In this document: positions 11,589-22,588 of the stretch, piece after piece
How positions within the stretch are numbered: the stretch's first letter is position 1
Layout: each line of letters opens with the position of its first letter
DNA from: Sclerotinia nivalis
Taxonomy: Eukaryota; Ascomycota; Leotiomycetes; Helotiales; Sclerotiniaceae
Reading direction: 5' to 3'
Assembly: GCA_029531795.1 (NCBI GenBank)
Contig: JAPEIS010000012.1
Coordinates: 1,426,001 to 1,490,000 of the forward strand
Length of the DNA stretch: 64,000 nt
The notes under the pieces: generated by a model
Seen by the model: only the letters and a program-made list of their open reading frames with translations
What the model was told of the DNA's origin: nothing
Database searches by the model: none
Position numbers and translations under genes: made by a program

Positions 11589-12368
11589 ATGGGAAGAGAA
11601 GAACAAGTTGAGGAGAGGGAAGTCCTCGATAGTATTTTCCCTGATGAAATTCATGGTATGTTTCCGCGACAATTTCGGCTATAGGCTTTCCCATATTCGT
11701 ACCCCTCCGCAAGAGCTCACCTAACACTTTTCACAGATATATCAGAGACGGAATATCGAGTTTCAATTTTACTAGATGTCACAAACGAAGATGGCGATGA
11801 TTCAGAACCCCCTACTATGCTCCTGCAAGTCAAATACCCAGAAGAATATCCAGAAGAACCACCTATTCTAGATTTACTCCCAACACCTAATGCGCCCATT
11901 CATCCATATTTCAGCGTCGCAACTGATAAACAACTCCTTCTCGATGGATTAACCGAGACAGTCGAGGAGAATCTGGGGATGGCGATGGTATTTACATTGG
12001 TATCTACTTTGAAAGAAAATGCAGAGCAACTTATTGCGCAAAGACAAGAGGCGAAGGAGAAAGAACACGAGGAGAAGTTGTCGGCTTTAGAAGCGGAGGA
12101 AAATAAGAAGTTCCACGGAGAGCCAGTTACGAGAGAGTCGTTTATGAAGTGGAGAGAGGCGTTCCAAAAGGAGGTGGAGGAGATTAAGCTTAAGGAGGAA
12201 GCAGAGGAAGAAGCGGCCGAGAAAAAGAAGAATAAGGGGAAGGACGCCGTTGTTGCACTTACTGGGAGACAACTTTGGGAGAGAGGTATGGTTGGGAAGG
12301 TTGAGGAGGATGAGGATTATGATGATGTACCTGTTGAGGGTGTGGATAAGTTGAAGGTTGAGGCATGA
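11589..12368 (+). CDS. GIR2: RWD-domain protein, Gir2/RWDD1-like
   Basis: Exon 1 (11589-11655) and exon 2 (11737-12368) give 232 aa. The intron is 81 nt (GTATGT...TCACAG). The RWD fold occupies roughly residues 5-115: EEREVLDSIFPDEI at the N-terminus, and the family-typical YPEEYPEEPPILDL (YPxxxPxx motif) in the middle. A Glu/Lys-rich helical segment follows, and an acidic C-terminus (VEEDEDYDDVP). Gir2 in yeast binds Gcn1 and partners the GTPase Rbg2/DFRP2 system, influencing Gcn2 activation in amino-acid starvation. Length and layout fit Gir2/RWDD1. Confidence in the RWD domain is high and in the exact orthologue good. Confidence 0.85.
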
Positions 12369-12685
12369 TTTATATGGATGAAAATTATTTCCGGTACGGA
12401 GTTGCATTGCTGGCGTTGGTTTTGGACAATCTACAGGGAGAACACCGTCCATAAAAATAACTCAAGAGACTAAGTGAAGCAAGAAAAGGAGTAGAATAAT
12501 GTTCCATGTTCACAGTTCATATCGCATACAAATACGCCAATAATTATTGCCATAAATCTTTTCATTATCTATCGTCGCAGCAACAGTTCATTCGTTGCGC
12601 TCATCCTATACAAACGCCAGGATATGATTCCATTATCCTTTTAGAATCAAAAACTTTTCAATCCTTGTACCCACAGAGTGTATTT
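12369..12685. other. Convergent 3' region (GIR2 / ACL4)
   Basis: These 317 bp lie between two convergent stop codons and should hold overlapping 3' ends. No gene or repeat is seen. Confidence 0.5.
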
Positions 12686-13891
12686 TCATGATTCGGCCAT
12701 TTCTTCATCATCACTGTCCTCCCAACCTTCCCCATCCCCTTCCTCATCAACTTCGGCTTCGGCGTTGACTGCTTCCTCTCCTAATTCAGTATTCAAAATC
12801 GAAATAAGCTCCTTAGCGTGTGCGCCAAGGCGTTCATCTTCATAATCTTGTTGCTCAAAAAGTCGAAGACAATGATTTAGCCACTGTTGACTTGAAATCC
12901 ATGAGACCTTCCAATTCTCCCCATCGCCATTGCTTTCTTGTTGTGCGCTCTCCCCATTCTTTTGTTTCTCTCCCATAATGTATAATCCCCAACCACCCAA
13001 GTACCAGACCTCAACACTAGTATCATCCTCGCCCACTAAACGTTCCAGTACTTCGATGGCTTCTATATCCATATCCGCCTCCATCAATAATCTTGCTAGA
13101 CTGACTTTCGTAGGAAAATCCGGGACGACATCATTCTCAGGAGGTAAATCTTTCCACAGATCTAAACTCCTCTTCAGGGCTGCTTGCGCATCTTCCATCC
13201 TAGTCTGTGATATCCTGACATTTGCCAGTGTCTGCCATGGCTCAGGGTAATTCGGTGCAACCATCGTAGCTTCTGTGACCAATGCCTCGCATTTCTGTTC
13301 CGCATCCTCTTCCCATGATAGGTCCGTCATGTAAACCTCTACAACACCGCAAAGTGCCACCGCCAACTTCCTCCTCTTCTCCTCTAGAATAGCAAGTCCT
13401 GCATCATCCAACTTATTCTTCTCCATCTTCTCCAATAAAGCTCCAATCTGTGCTTTCAGACTAATAGCTCCCTTCTCATACCATCCAACACTATCCTCTC
13501 CACCATCCTCACTCAATTGTGCCAACCATAAGAATTTCTCCGCCCCACCTCCAACTTCCTCCCTAACCTCTCCATCCTCGTCTATTCCGGCCGCTTGCAT
13601 AAAATACTGTCTCGCAGAATCGACATCTCCCAATTCCACATGAACTTCCCCTAATAAATTCAATACCGGGAGTGCCTCAATTGCCTGTACATCCACTAAT
13701 TCTAATGCCTTTTTTGTAAATGGGACCGCGCCTTCAATATCGCCTTCCTGCAAACATTTCGTTGCTTTTAGCAATAAATCCATTGGATTTGCGGGCGGTG
13801 AAGAGGCTTTTGTAGATTTTGCGGAGGTGCGATTGAGAGCTGCTTTTTCGCGTTTGTTGTCTTTCTTATTTCCTGGTTTGGTCTTCGCCAT
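12686..13891 (-). CDS. ACL4: TPR protein, Acl4-like assembly chaperone of ribosomal protein L4
   Basis: A single-exon frame of 401 aa. The N-terminus is basic and low in complexity (KPGNKKDNKREK). TPR-like helical pairs follow: MDLLLKATKCLQEGDIEGAV, then LNLLGEVHVELGDVDSARQYF. Further pairs include PEPWQTLANVRISQTRMEDA and VSLARLLMEADMDIEAIEVL. The extreme C-terminus is strongly acidic (EGDGEGWEDSDDEE). This arrangement matches Acl4, the dedicated chaperone that captures nascent uL4 (Rpl4) and delivers it to the pre-60S particle; TPRs form the binding surface. It lies tail-to-tail with GIR2 and next to PUF6, also in ribosome production. A generic TPR protein is the alternative. Confidence 0.8.
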   Translation of the reverse strand: MAKTKPGNKKDNKREKAALNRTSAKSTKASSPPANPMDLLLKATKCLQEGDIEGAVPFTKKALELVDVQAIEALPVLNLLGEVHVELGDVDSARQYFMQAAGIDEDGEVREEVGGGAEKFLWLAQLSEDGGEDSVGWYEKGAISLKAQIGALLEKMEKNKLDDAGLAILEEKRRKLAVALCGVVEVYMTDLSWEEDAEQKCEALVTEATMVAPNYPEPWQTLANVRISQTRMEDAQAALKRSLDLWKDLPPENDVVPDFPTKVSLARLLMEADMDIEAIEVLERLVGEDDTSVEVWYLGGWGLYIMGEKQKNGESAQQESNGDGENWKVSWISSQQWLNHCLRLFEQQDYEDERLGAHAKELISILNTELGEEAVNAEAEVDEEGDGEGWEDSDDEEMAES

Positions 13892-14560
13892 TTGAAGGTT
13901 TGAGAAGTGTCGAAGTAAAGTTGTATGGTTGAAAAGGTGATTGATTGATGTAGGAAAAAAGTTCTGGAAATGGCAGAATAACTTTTTTTCACTTCTGACG
14001 ATAAGCTAGTTGATAACGCTAATCTTCGAGCGTGCCCCGCCAAATTCCATCATAGGTACTCCATAATGAACTTGGAACATTTAGCTAACCAAGTGGCTAA
14101 TTTTAAGAACTTACTCAAGTAAATCTCTGAGCCTTTGGACTTTTCGAGGTCATTGATCCTATTACGTCTGAGTTCCCTTTCCCCTCCATTTCTTCCCATT
14201 TCTGTTCTCAATTGATATATGAGAGTCATATCCCTAGTATTTATTACTCAGTCTGCTGGTACAAAAACCTTATATGTCTAGGAAGGCTAGCCATAGGTAC
14301 TAGAAAGCCATGATCTTTTAGTTCCGACAATTACACTCGTCCGACATCACCGAATGAACCTCATGTGCCATTACATTTTTACATTATTATTATACCAGCA
14401 GCTTTGCGGCATCTGGGATTGATGTATGACCCCCGCCATAATATTTCTATGACCGGTTCCCAAGCGATTGTAGGTACCAGTACAACATGGTACAAAGATT
14501 TGACCCAAACGCCCATGAATTTCAAATTTTCCTGAAAGTTCATAAACCTCATCATACGCC
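13892..14560. other. ACL4 upstream region and downstream flank of the next gene
   Basis: About 670 bp lie between ACL4 (-) and the preceding minus-strand gene. They should include the ACL4 promoter and the other gene's 3' UTR. No additional gene is seen. Confidence 0.45.
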
Positions 14561-15446
14561 TTAGCGAACCTCATCAACCTCGACCTTTGGAGTCGTACTG
14601 CCTGGCTTTGGAAAGTTACCAAGCTCTTCTCCTGTACCACTCTGACCACGCTTCCTCCCTGGCATATGAAACGAGGGTAGTGCTTCGTCACCAAATTTCG
14701 AGAAGAAGCCCTTCTTCTTAATCTGTTTCGTGGAGTCATTGGCGGCATCATTTAACCCTACCTCTTCGAATCCTTCTTCAGCAGTGGGCGGTTGTCGAGC
14801 GAATCGTCTGCTACCAATGGCAGATCTTTGCATTTGAGGTAGTCGTGCAGAATCAAGACTTTGCCGTCCACCATATCCATCAATGGGACTTATAGGTGAT
14901 CTAGCTGAGATATCCTTTTCAAAGTCAGAGGATTTTCTCGGATAGCGATTAGCAGAGGTATAAACTTACAAATGATCTTCTATATGAATCGAAGGATTCT
15001 CTGGAGATTGGAAAAGGATCAATCTCATCATTTGAAGTCGTTCGGGTATTGATTGAGGTTATAGAAAGATTGCCCTTGCTGCGAGGCCAGAAACTCTTCT
15101 TTTCAGGTGGAGAAGGCTTTCGGACTGGTCAGTCATATTGGCACATGTTGAGCTTGCCAACACTTACAGGTAGATACACGCCGCTATCGTTCACAACTAT
15201 TCAATTATCCTGTCAGCAAGGGTTTCCCGTAAAACCCGGTCATCTAAACAAGAGTATCATACCACTCATTTTATACTCCGGGGGCTCTTCACTCCTCGCC
15301 GTTTTGATACTCATCGAAGATGCTCGAGAAGCTACTGTAGAGACTCGCTCAAAAGAAGGAAGGGGTGAGGCATTCTGATCTTGGGACGGCTGTAAACCAG
15401 TCTGAACGTCCTGTTTCCTCGCAAATGGATTTCGAATAATCGGCAT
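14561..15446 (-). CDS. Conserved-looking fungal protein of unknown function (237 aa)
   Basis: I propose four exons (15446-15263, 15196-15168, 15116-14970, 14914-14561), which join in one frame to 237 aa. The start MPIIRNPFARK is followed by Ser/Pro/Thr-rich sequence. A YLPPSPPEKKSFWPRSKG segment is created by the exon 2/3 join. The C-terminal basic KKKGFFSKFGDEALPSF is followed by PGRKRGQSGTGEEL. It has no signal peptide, membrane span or enzyme motif and is probably largely disordered, with a conserved basic tail. The last two acceptor sites (CGAAAG and TGAAAAG) were chosen because they keep phase 0; nearer AGs lead to stops. Function is unknown. Confidence 0.65.
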
Positions 15447-18269
15447 ATTGGACAAGGTATGGTATTTAGATAGTAAAAGTGAGGCAATTACGTGATACAA
15501 ATCAATTGTCTTTCGAACTTCTAAGACTTCCAAACAAAATATACTGAGGATATTCGAACTATTCCAGAACTGAACTTCAAGTCTTGACGTCTTCTCGTTG
15601 CAAAAATTGGATGATTGGTTGTTTATTTGGAATGATTTTCATAAGCCACTCGGACTCTCAATTCCCCGTTTTCTGGGCTGATCACGAGAGAGGGTCCATG
15701 ATATTGATTTCTAGTTGGCCGAACCGAGGTCGATCATTCCAAGACACTGTCAATAGTTTGGAATAATTCCCCATCAAATAATTTGATGAAGAGATGGTTG
15801 GGGTAGGTGGATGGGGTAGTTGGATTTATTTGGAGATTTCTAACACAATACCAACGACAGCAATGACATTTGAGTACAAGGGAAGTAAGTTCCTACTCTG
15901 GGCCTTATCCAATTCTCAGGACGAGTAAACTGTATGACGTATCCCAGCTTTCACGGACGATGTTGGAAGGATTTCTTATGATATGTACGATACGAGTAGA
16001 TACCTACCTACCCATTGTATGATACGGTTGTCCACCCTTTGATGTGATTTCCAAGTCCTGATAGCTGAAATAACTACCGGGGGAGTATACGAATTTTTAA
16101 TAAACACACGAGTGGTGATCGTTTTGTGCTGATTCATGCAGTCGAAATGTTTTTGATAGCTGAGTAGTTAGGGACAGGTACTGCAGTGATAACAACATTT
16201 CCTGAAGTAATTTGGATGAATTGTAGCCAATACGATGGATGGTGAAGGGGTTGAGAGAAATACAATGCCTTGGGAGCAAGACCTTGAGTATTATGATTTG
16301 TTCTGACTTCCTTTCATTCTTGGTCTTCTATTGTGTATCTACCAAGGCTTGTTAGGCTTGATCTGATGTTCCAGGTGGTCAGAACACACTTTAGTCCCAT
16401 AGCTTCGAATCCTTCCCGAGCCGCTGCTAATCGAAGGAATTATCCTTCCGTGTTCTGATTCTGTTAAGAAAATCTTACCGTTTCTCATTCTTCGACGTGG
16501 CATGAATACCCTTCATTTTCATGATACATTTCGAGGCATATACTCCGTATTTGATCTCTTAAGCATACTTGGTAAGCGGTTGAGGAGTTTTTGAATGTCA
16601 GCCCGCTTTTTCAATCAAGAAAGTTCAAATATGGTTACGAACGAACACCCAAGATCTTTTCGAAGGAAAGGGGATAACCTTGTGCTTTTAACCTTCCCAC
16701 CCCTCCCTCTCAAAATTCTCTCCATATTGCCCCGACCGATGGTGTGGTGATCACCACTATGTAGCTACATTCAGAGCGGATCATACTGAGAACCCTGCAG
16801 GAAAATTCTTGAGTTCTTGTATCACTTGACAGCAGAAGCAAGTTGGTCGAAAATTTATCTAACTTAACTGATGCAGCCAAGGAGCAAAATCTGTCAACGA
16901 CGGCCTCTGATTGATGAACTTCTGGTCTACCTGCATGGCATGCATCTGGTAAGAAGAAGCAAACGAATTATCTCAGCCAATTCGATCTCGCCGATGTTAT
17001 GCACGTTTTCATATGCATGGCGTTATCCCAACCTATAAATAAAAATTTCTTTTTTGTTAAGGAAAAGCTCCAGAAACCAAGACCTGCAGGCAGGCACAGA
17101 CAAGGTTTTGAGATACGACACTCAATGTGATGGTATTCATGTATTCGGATTTTGTTGGACCTCGTATCAAGTTCCATTCCCCCATACCATTGATACCTAG
17201 GTACCGGTACTCTTCTTCCAAATGTTGGAAAAAGTCTTCTGATCCACTTTTCGAGAACCAAGGGTTTTCTCTCTATTTCTCATTCGTTTTCGTAGGCATT
17301 AGTTAAAATAAATACTTGGATCCTTTTCTGGTATTTGGAGTTGTACTGCTTTTCGAGGGTCCTTCGGAATAATTTTTACCATACAAAAAGATGCTGGGTA
17401 CGCATGCATGATTGTCGTACCGCAAATCTCCGAATATTTATATATTGGAGAATACCACGTTCATGCGAAATCCAAAAGTGTGGTACAATCTGCAGGTTTC
17501 CGAAGAGCCAACACACAAGGAATGATTATGTCGGGAACTTTTTTTGGTGTTCTAGTGTTCTTCTCCTAAGTCAAAGAGAAGAGAACATTCACTTTTTCAA
17601 CCGACCTTCCTAAAACGAAGATCATCTTTTTTGAGTTACATCAACCACAACCACAACCACATGCAAATAATTTATTTTGATCAATGTCTGACACACACCT
17701 GATTTTGAAGATATTCACTTCGTTTCATCAAACATCTTCCTTATCGACCACAGATTTTCTAAGCCTTTGATTGAGTAGCATCAGCCATACCACCTTCGTT
17801 TCCATAGCAAACATTGAAGAGAGGCTTAGCATCGACAGCAAGTACTTTCAAATTTATAGTCGACGTCATCAACTTTCAAATATCAAGGAAAGCTTGACAC
17901 GAAAATAGATTTGAGAGTAGGTACCTTTTACCTTCAGCTAAGGATTTACTTTGAAAGTTCTACGACTGAGCACGTTGTTTCTTGGATGGAAATTACTCTT
18001 TCCTAGAAGGTCCATATTTTGTGGAAGAGCGACTTCCAAATTTGGTGTCAGGAAATTCGCGGACATATAGAAAATCTCTCCGTCACCTTGATTTCCTTCC
18101 AAAAAAAATTATTGTAGCATCTGCCTTCTACACAGGCTTTTCAGAGTCTGAAAAGATTACCTCCTTGTTCCAGACATTTGATTTGTATCAACTCCGACAA
18201 GAGGGATTTCCAAACCCGATATACGATTACTCTACCAAATTCACATACAATTAAGAATCGATTTTCAAC
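15447..18269. other. 2.8-kb intergenic region
   Basis: This is upstream sequence of two divergent genes. No ORF shows protein-like features or good splice partners. The size is large for this gene-dense part, so long 5' leaders or an unseen non-coding RNA are possible. Nothing specific can be supported. Confidence 0.4.
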
Positions 18270-19596
18270 ATGGCGATATCATTCTTCAACTCCTGGCAGT
18301 TGTGGGAAAAGATGTCATTTGTAAGTTCTCTTTACAAACGTTTGTAACCAGTCAACTAATTCATATCAGGTTTTGGGATGCGCCATTGTAGCAGTTTTTT
18401 GCGTGGGATACATCAAATTATTATGGACAAACAGAATAGTTGCAAGACAGGAGATTATAGACGAGGAAAAGCGTATCAAGATCCAAGAATTACGACAAAG
18501 TGGACAGTTTGTCGAGCCAAGCAAAGGTGTTGATGTCCCCTTCGGCGTTCGCGCCATTCAAAGTGGTATTCAAGTGGATGGAATCTGGATTTCTGGAACA
18601 AATACTCCTGTCTCCAGCATCAAACTCCAGCGCCATTCATCCTACGAGCCCTCTACTCCAGATTCGACCTCCAACGCACACGCATCTCCCGATGGTTACA
18701 ATCATCCGACTCCACCCAAGAATGGCCAACCAAACTTCCGGTATAGCGAATCTGCGGTACTTCCGAGCCACAGAAGTGTAAGTGACGATGATACAATTAA
18801 CTCGGATCCTCGTAGCTCTTCTCGTCAACGAGCAACCTACAAGCCTACAAGATCGTCGCAACTACGTTTTGGGACAGTCGGAGAACATCAATATGATGAG
18901 GAGACGCTTGAGCACCTCGAAGGCGATGCACAAACTGGTAGAGTTTATACTCATAGACCTCGTGGAGTTCGCCAATCCGATGAGTCGATTTCTGATGCTG
19001 CTGCCGCTGCTGATAACGAACGTTCATCTGGGACTTCTGATGAGTCTGATGAAACCTTCTCTCGTGTTAAACATCCGCAACCTAGCCGCCCGTTCAATTA
19101 TCCTACTCGAACTCCTTCTCCAGAAGTTTTGACGCCAGCATTTCCTTCATTCTCTCATCAGCCAACTACCAAAGGCAAGGGTCAATATTCATCAATTCCC
19201 CTTTTCCCTGAGGATGAGGAAACGAATCCATTTGCACCGGGTCATATAAGCACATATGGTTCCAACCGTCAACCAGTTGAAGATCAACGATATACTGATA
19301 ATAACGTTCAGTCCCGAGCTCCCCTTTTGAAAAGTCGCTCTCCATCTTCGCAATTCATACCTGGAGAACTTCATCAAAACAAGTCGGTCAGGAAGGTCAA
19401 TTCTGGTTTTGAGATTTTACCAGCAGGCACATTTGGTACTCAACCACCTCTAGATGTTAAGGGAAAAGGTGTTAACCGTCACGAGAGTTGGACTGTCAAT
19501 AACTCAGACCATGTTGCACCACTACAACCAAACAAGTTACAGAAAAAAACAAGATTTTCAATGGCCTCGCTGTCGTCAAGAAGAACGATGGGGTAG
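18270..19596 (+). CDS. Single-pass membrane protein with long disordered cytoplasmic tail, unknown function
   Basis: Exon 1 (18270-18320) and exon 2 (18370-19596) are joined over a 49-nt intron (GTAAGT...ATCAG) and give 425 aa. One hydrophobic segment, VLGCAIVAVFCVGYIKLLW (about residues 18-36), follows a short N-terminus (MAISFFNSWQLWEKMSF). Then comes a basic helical stretch (ARQEIIDEEKRIKIQELRQ). The remaining 330 residues are Ser/Thr/Pro/Asp-rich and look disordered, with many possible phosphorylation sites (SPDSTSNAHASPDG, RTPSPEVLTP). The splice restores an unbroken membrane segment, which supports the model. This looks like a conserved fungal type of unknown function, probably at an endomembrane or the plasma membrane. 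Confidence 0.75.
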
Positions 19597-20430
19597 TGTA
19601 GTGGAACAAAGTATGGTGATACTAGTTGGTAGTCCTTGATGATTGAATGATAGATTGCGCATGGGATAATGGGTGGACAGTGCAATTAAAGCATCAACGG
19701 CGTTACATATTATGGAGATGGTGTTGCATCAAATTTGACTGGTCAGTAACAGAGCCATTTTCAATATTTCATAACTGAGGAAAGTTGGTATGATAAGGGT
19801 GGAGGTAAACTTGCTTCGGGGGAATTTGGAAAAGAAAAAGTAATCATATTGCCTAGGTAGTCTAGCTTAATGAGTAACGATGAGATGTACAATAATAAAT
19901 GAGAATTACACATTCAAGATTCATGTTCATATTCATTGATATTGGGCTGTGTTGGAGATACTATGTATGTTCTCGTTTAGTTTCATCCCCGTGGAGCTCC
20001 AAGTTGAGATTTCTCCATATATTCAAGATTAGTACCGTGCCTGGAAGGCAGCCAGCAATATTGAAACTGTGTCCTACTGTATAACTTTGCTTGTAATTGT
20101 AAATCGGGATTTGATGATTTTTAGGGGATGATTGCTTGTGGAGTTGAGGAAGAGGTGGAATGCGGTAAGGATATATATCGGGATTTGGTAGGATTTTAGG
20201 GGATGATTGATTGAGGAGGTGTGGAAAAAATGGATGATGGTTTGTATTTATGGATATGAGGATTGAGGAGCTGAGGAATTTGCTGGATGGGTATTGGGTG
20301 TTTTTATTGATGAGTTTGTGGGTTAAGTGGGTGAGGGGGGGGGGGGGGGGTGTCTTGAACATGAGATCTTGAATGTGAGATCTTTAATGTGAGGTGGTAG
20401 GTGGGTAGGTAGGTAGATATTTTTGAGTAA

Positions 20431-20580
20431 TTGGAGATTGGAGATTGGAGATTGGAGATTTGGGTTGAGGGGGTTGAGGAGGTTGAGGAGGTTGAGGAGG
20501 TTGAGGAGGTTGAGGAGGTTGAGGAGGTTGAGGAGGTTGAGGAGGTTGAGGAGGTTGAGGAGGTTGAGGAGGTTGAGGAG
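20431..20580 (+). repeat. Adjacent 7-bp and 9-bp tandem repeats
   Basis: About four copies of TTGGAGA (20431-20460) are followed by about twelve near-perfect copies of GGTTGAGGA (20472-20580). The tract is strongly purine-rich on the plus strand. Copies of the 9-mer are almost identical, suggesting recent slippage and likely length polymorphism between strains. Confidence 0.9.
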
Positions 20581-20905
20581 GTGCGGGTTGTGCGGGTTGT
20601 GAGGGTAAGGGAATAGGAATTTGGGGATGTGATATGGTGGAGAGGGGTTGATGGGGAGTTGATGAGGTGTGGTGTTTTGTGAGCTAGAGGTGGATTTTCC
20701 TGATATGAGGGACTAGATTGGTAGATATCATGAAAATCAATGTACGTAAAGTCATGGTGCAGCTCAGGGCTAGAATTAATGAGTGGATTGAATGAGAAAT
20801 GTTGTTTGATGGTGTAATTCATATTGATATTGCTTCAGCATCAGCCGATGACAAGCTAGAGTCATGTGACTTGGCGATAGCCTAATCTTCGGGTGCACGT
20901 CAACA

Positions 20906-20911
20906 ACGCGT
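20906..20911 (+). promoter_or_regulatory. MCB-type ACGCGT element in the RAD51 promoter
   Basis: ACGCGT lies 137 bp upstream of the RAD51 ATG. In yeasts this hexamer is the binding site of MBF (Mbp1/Swi6), which drives G1/S transcription of DNA replication and repair genes including RAD51. A chance occurrence cannot be excluded; placement before exactly such a gene is the argument. Confidence 0.45.
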
Positions 20912-21042
20912 CCATTCCTTCCGGGACTTTAAATCTTCACATTTCAACGACATAGAAACGTACTCAATTTTCATCCCACTCGTTACTTCTGACAATTCAA
21001 CAAAAATAATTCACTATAATACGATTCTCTCGCTCATAAAAT

Positions 21043-22201
21043 ATGACTTCAGAAGAAATTGAAGCTTCTCAGCCTGGCGACGATGTAAGAATGGGAGGTC
21101 CTGGTGCTCCAACGCCACTCTCTGCTTTAGAGGTAATAAGCCGTTTCTCTTTTTCTCGCAATGCTTGTACATTATCTAACAATTAAATCAGGGAGTTGCA
21201 GGTCTAACTAAAAGAGATATTCAAATGATTGTGGATGGTGGATATAACACTGTAGAGTCTGTCGCATACACGCCGCGGCGAATTCTAGAACAAATTAAGG
21301 GTATCTCTGAGCAGAAGGCCACAAAGATTCTAACAGAAGGTCAGTAGCTATAATCATTCAGTATTGCAATTATGCTAATATCTCAATAGCATCGAAATTG
21401 GTTCCTATGGGTTTCACAACCGCCACTGAGATGCATCAACGAAGAAGCGAACTGATATCTATCACAACCGGTTCTAAACAATTGGATACACTTCTAGCAG
21501 GAGGAGTTGAAACAGGATCTGTCACGGAAATATTTGGAGAGTTTCGTACTGGGAAAAGTCAAATCTGTCATACTCTAGCAGTTACTTGTCAATTGCCATT
21601 CGACATGGGTGGCGGAGAAGGCAAATGTCTATATATCGACACGGAAGGAACATTTCGTCCTGTACGTTTACTTGCGGTGGCCAATCGATATGGCCTTTCT
21701 GGGGAAGAAGTTCTCGATAATGTTGCATATGCAAGAGCCTATAATTCCGATCATCAGTTACAACTTCTCAATCAAGCAGCACAAATGATGTGCGAAACCC
21801 GATTCTCCCTACTCATTGTCGACAGTGCCACCGCGCTTTATCGTACAGATTTCACAGGGAGAGGTGAGCTCTCTTCCAGGCAAATGCATTTAGCAAAGTT
21901 CATGCGCATGCTTCAACGTCTGGCCGATGAGTTTGGTATTGCTGTGGTAATCACAAATCAAGTCGTTGCGCAAGTTGATGGAGGACCAAGTGCAATGTTC
22001 AATCCGGATCCTAAGAAACCTATCGGAGGTAACATCATTGCACACGCAAGTACAACCAGATTGAGCCTCAAAAAGGGTCGTGGGGAGACTAGAATTTGCA
22101 AGATCTACGACAGCCCTTGCTTACCAGAAAGTGATTGTCTTTTCGCTATCAATGAAGATGGTATTGGAGATCCAAGTCCAAAGGATCTTGAGAAGGATTA
22201 G
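21043..22201 (+). CDS. RAD51: DNA repair recombinase Rad51
   Basis: Exons 21043-21132, 21192-21339 and 21390-22201 give 349 aa. The N-terminal domain has a helix-hairpin-helix region ([20 protein letters not shown], then [15 protein letters not shown]). The RecA core has Walker A GEFRTGKS and Walker [13 protein letters not shown]. Between them is the multimer/ATP-cap region [11 protein letters not shown], and later [10 protein letters not shown], the loop before [13 protein letters not shown]. It ends [24 protein letters not shown]. This is the ubiquitous Rad51 rather than meiotic Dmc1, judged by the acidic N-terminus and the VQIDG-type QVDGG with GGNIIAHAS signature. It forms nucleoprotein filaments on ssDNA and performs strand exchange in homologous recombination. 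An ACGCGT site lies upstream. Confidence 0.97.
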
Positions 22202-22588
22202 ATAAGTTCCTTGCTGTGATATTTATTTATCATGATTTTATGGGGTTCTAATGGTTTATGTGTGATTTTTTTGCTCTTTAGCTGACATGGTAGCGGTTAT
22301 GGGTGGCATATGGAGCTCTGGTATGAACCTTGGGTGAGAGCGATTCTATCATTTTCATCATTCCGAAACTTTTATGAATAGAATTAGTTGTATTTAGTAA
22401 ATTAGTAGCACATATCAATTCTTATATTGTTGATGCATACGCAAGCATGCATTAAGTGAAATGACCGTAGTAATGGAAAAGGGCGCTAGCGGCCGCCTAA
22501 AAAGCTGAAGCTCGCGATTTCTAAGTGTTTTACCGCGTCAAAACAAACCAAAAATGCGACAACCTCTTAACACTCACCAAGACTCTCC
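22202..22588. other. RAD51-NUP120 intergenic region
   Basis: 387 bp between tandem plus-strand genes: the RAD51 3' UTR and the NUP120 promoter. A GC-rich patch (GGGCGCTAGCGGCCGCC, about 22479-22497) includes the palindrome GCGGCCGC. No gene is present. Confidence 0.5.

Larger units (their letters stand above)
19597..21042. other. Repeat-rich spacer upstream of RAD51
   Basis: This spacer contains a near-duplication of about 42 bp (20103-20143 and 20177-20218, sharing ATCGGGATTT and TTTTAGGGGATGATTG). It also has a run of 16 G (20335-20350), a 7-bp repeat and a 9-bp minisatellite (listed separately), then the RAD51 promoter. The 172-codon minus-strand frame over it is Ser/Thr repeat translation, not a gene. 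Confidence 0.6.

Noticed and set aside
17982..18254. 90-codon frame just upstream of the membrane-protein gene at 18270
   Set aside because: It has a TTG start only, no ATG in frame, and no recognisable domain.
20304..20822. 172-codon minus-strand frame rich in Ser-Thr repeats
   Set aside because: It is the translation of the 9-bp minisatellite and has no other protein character.
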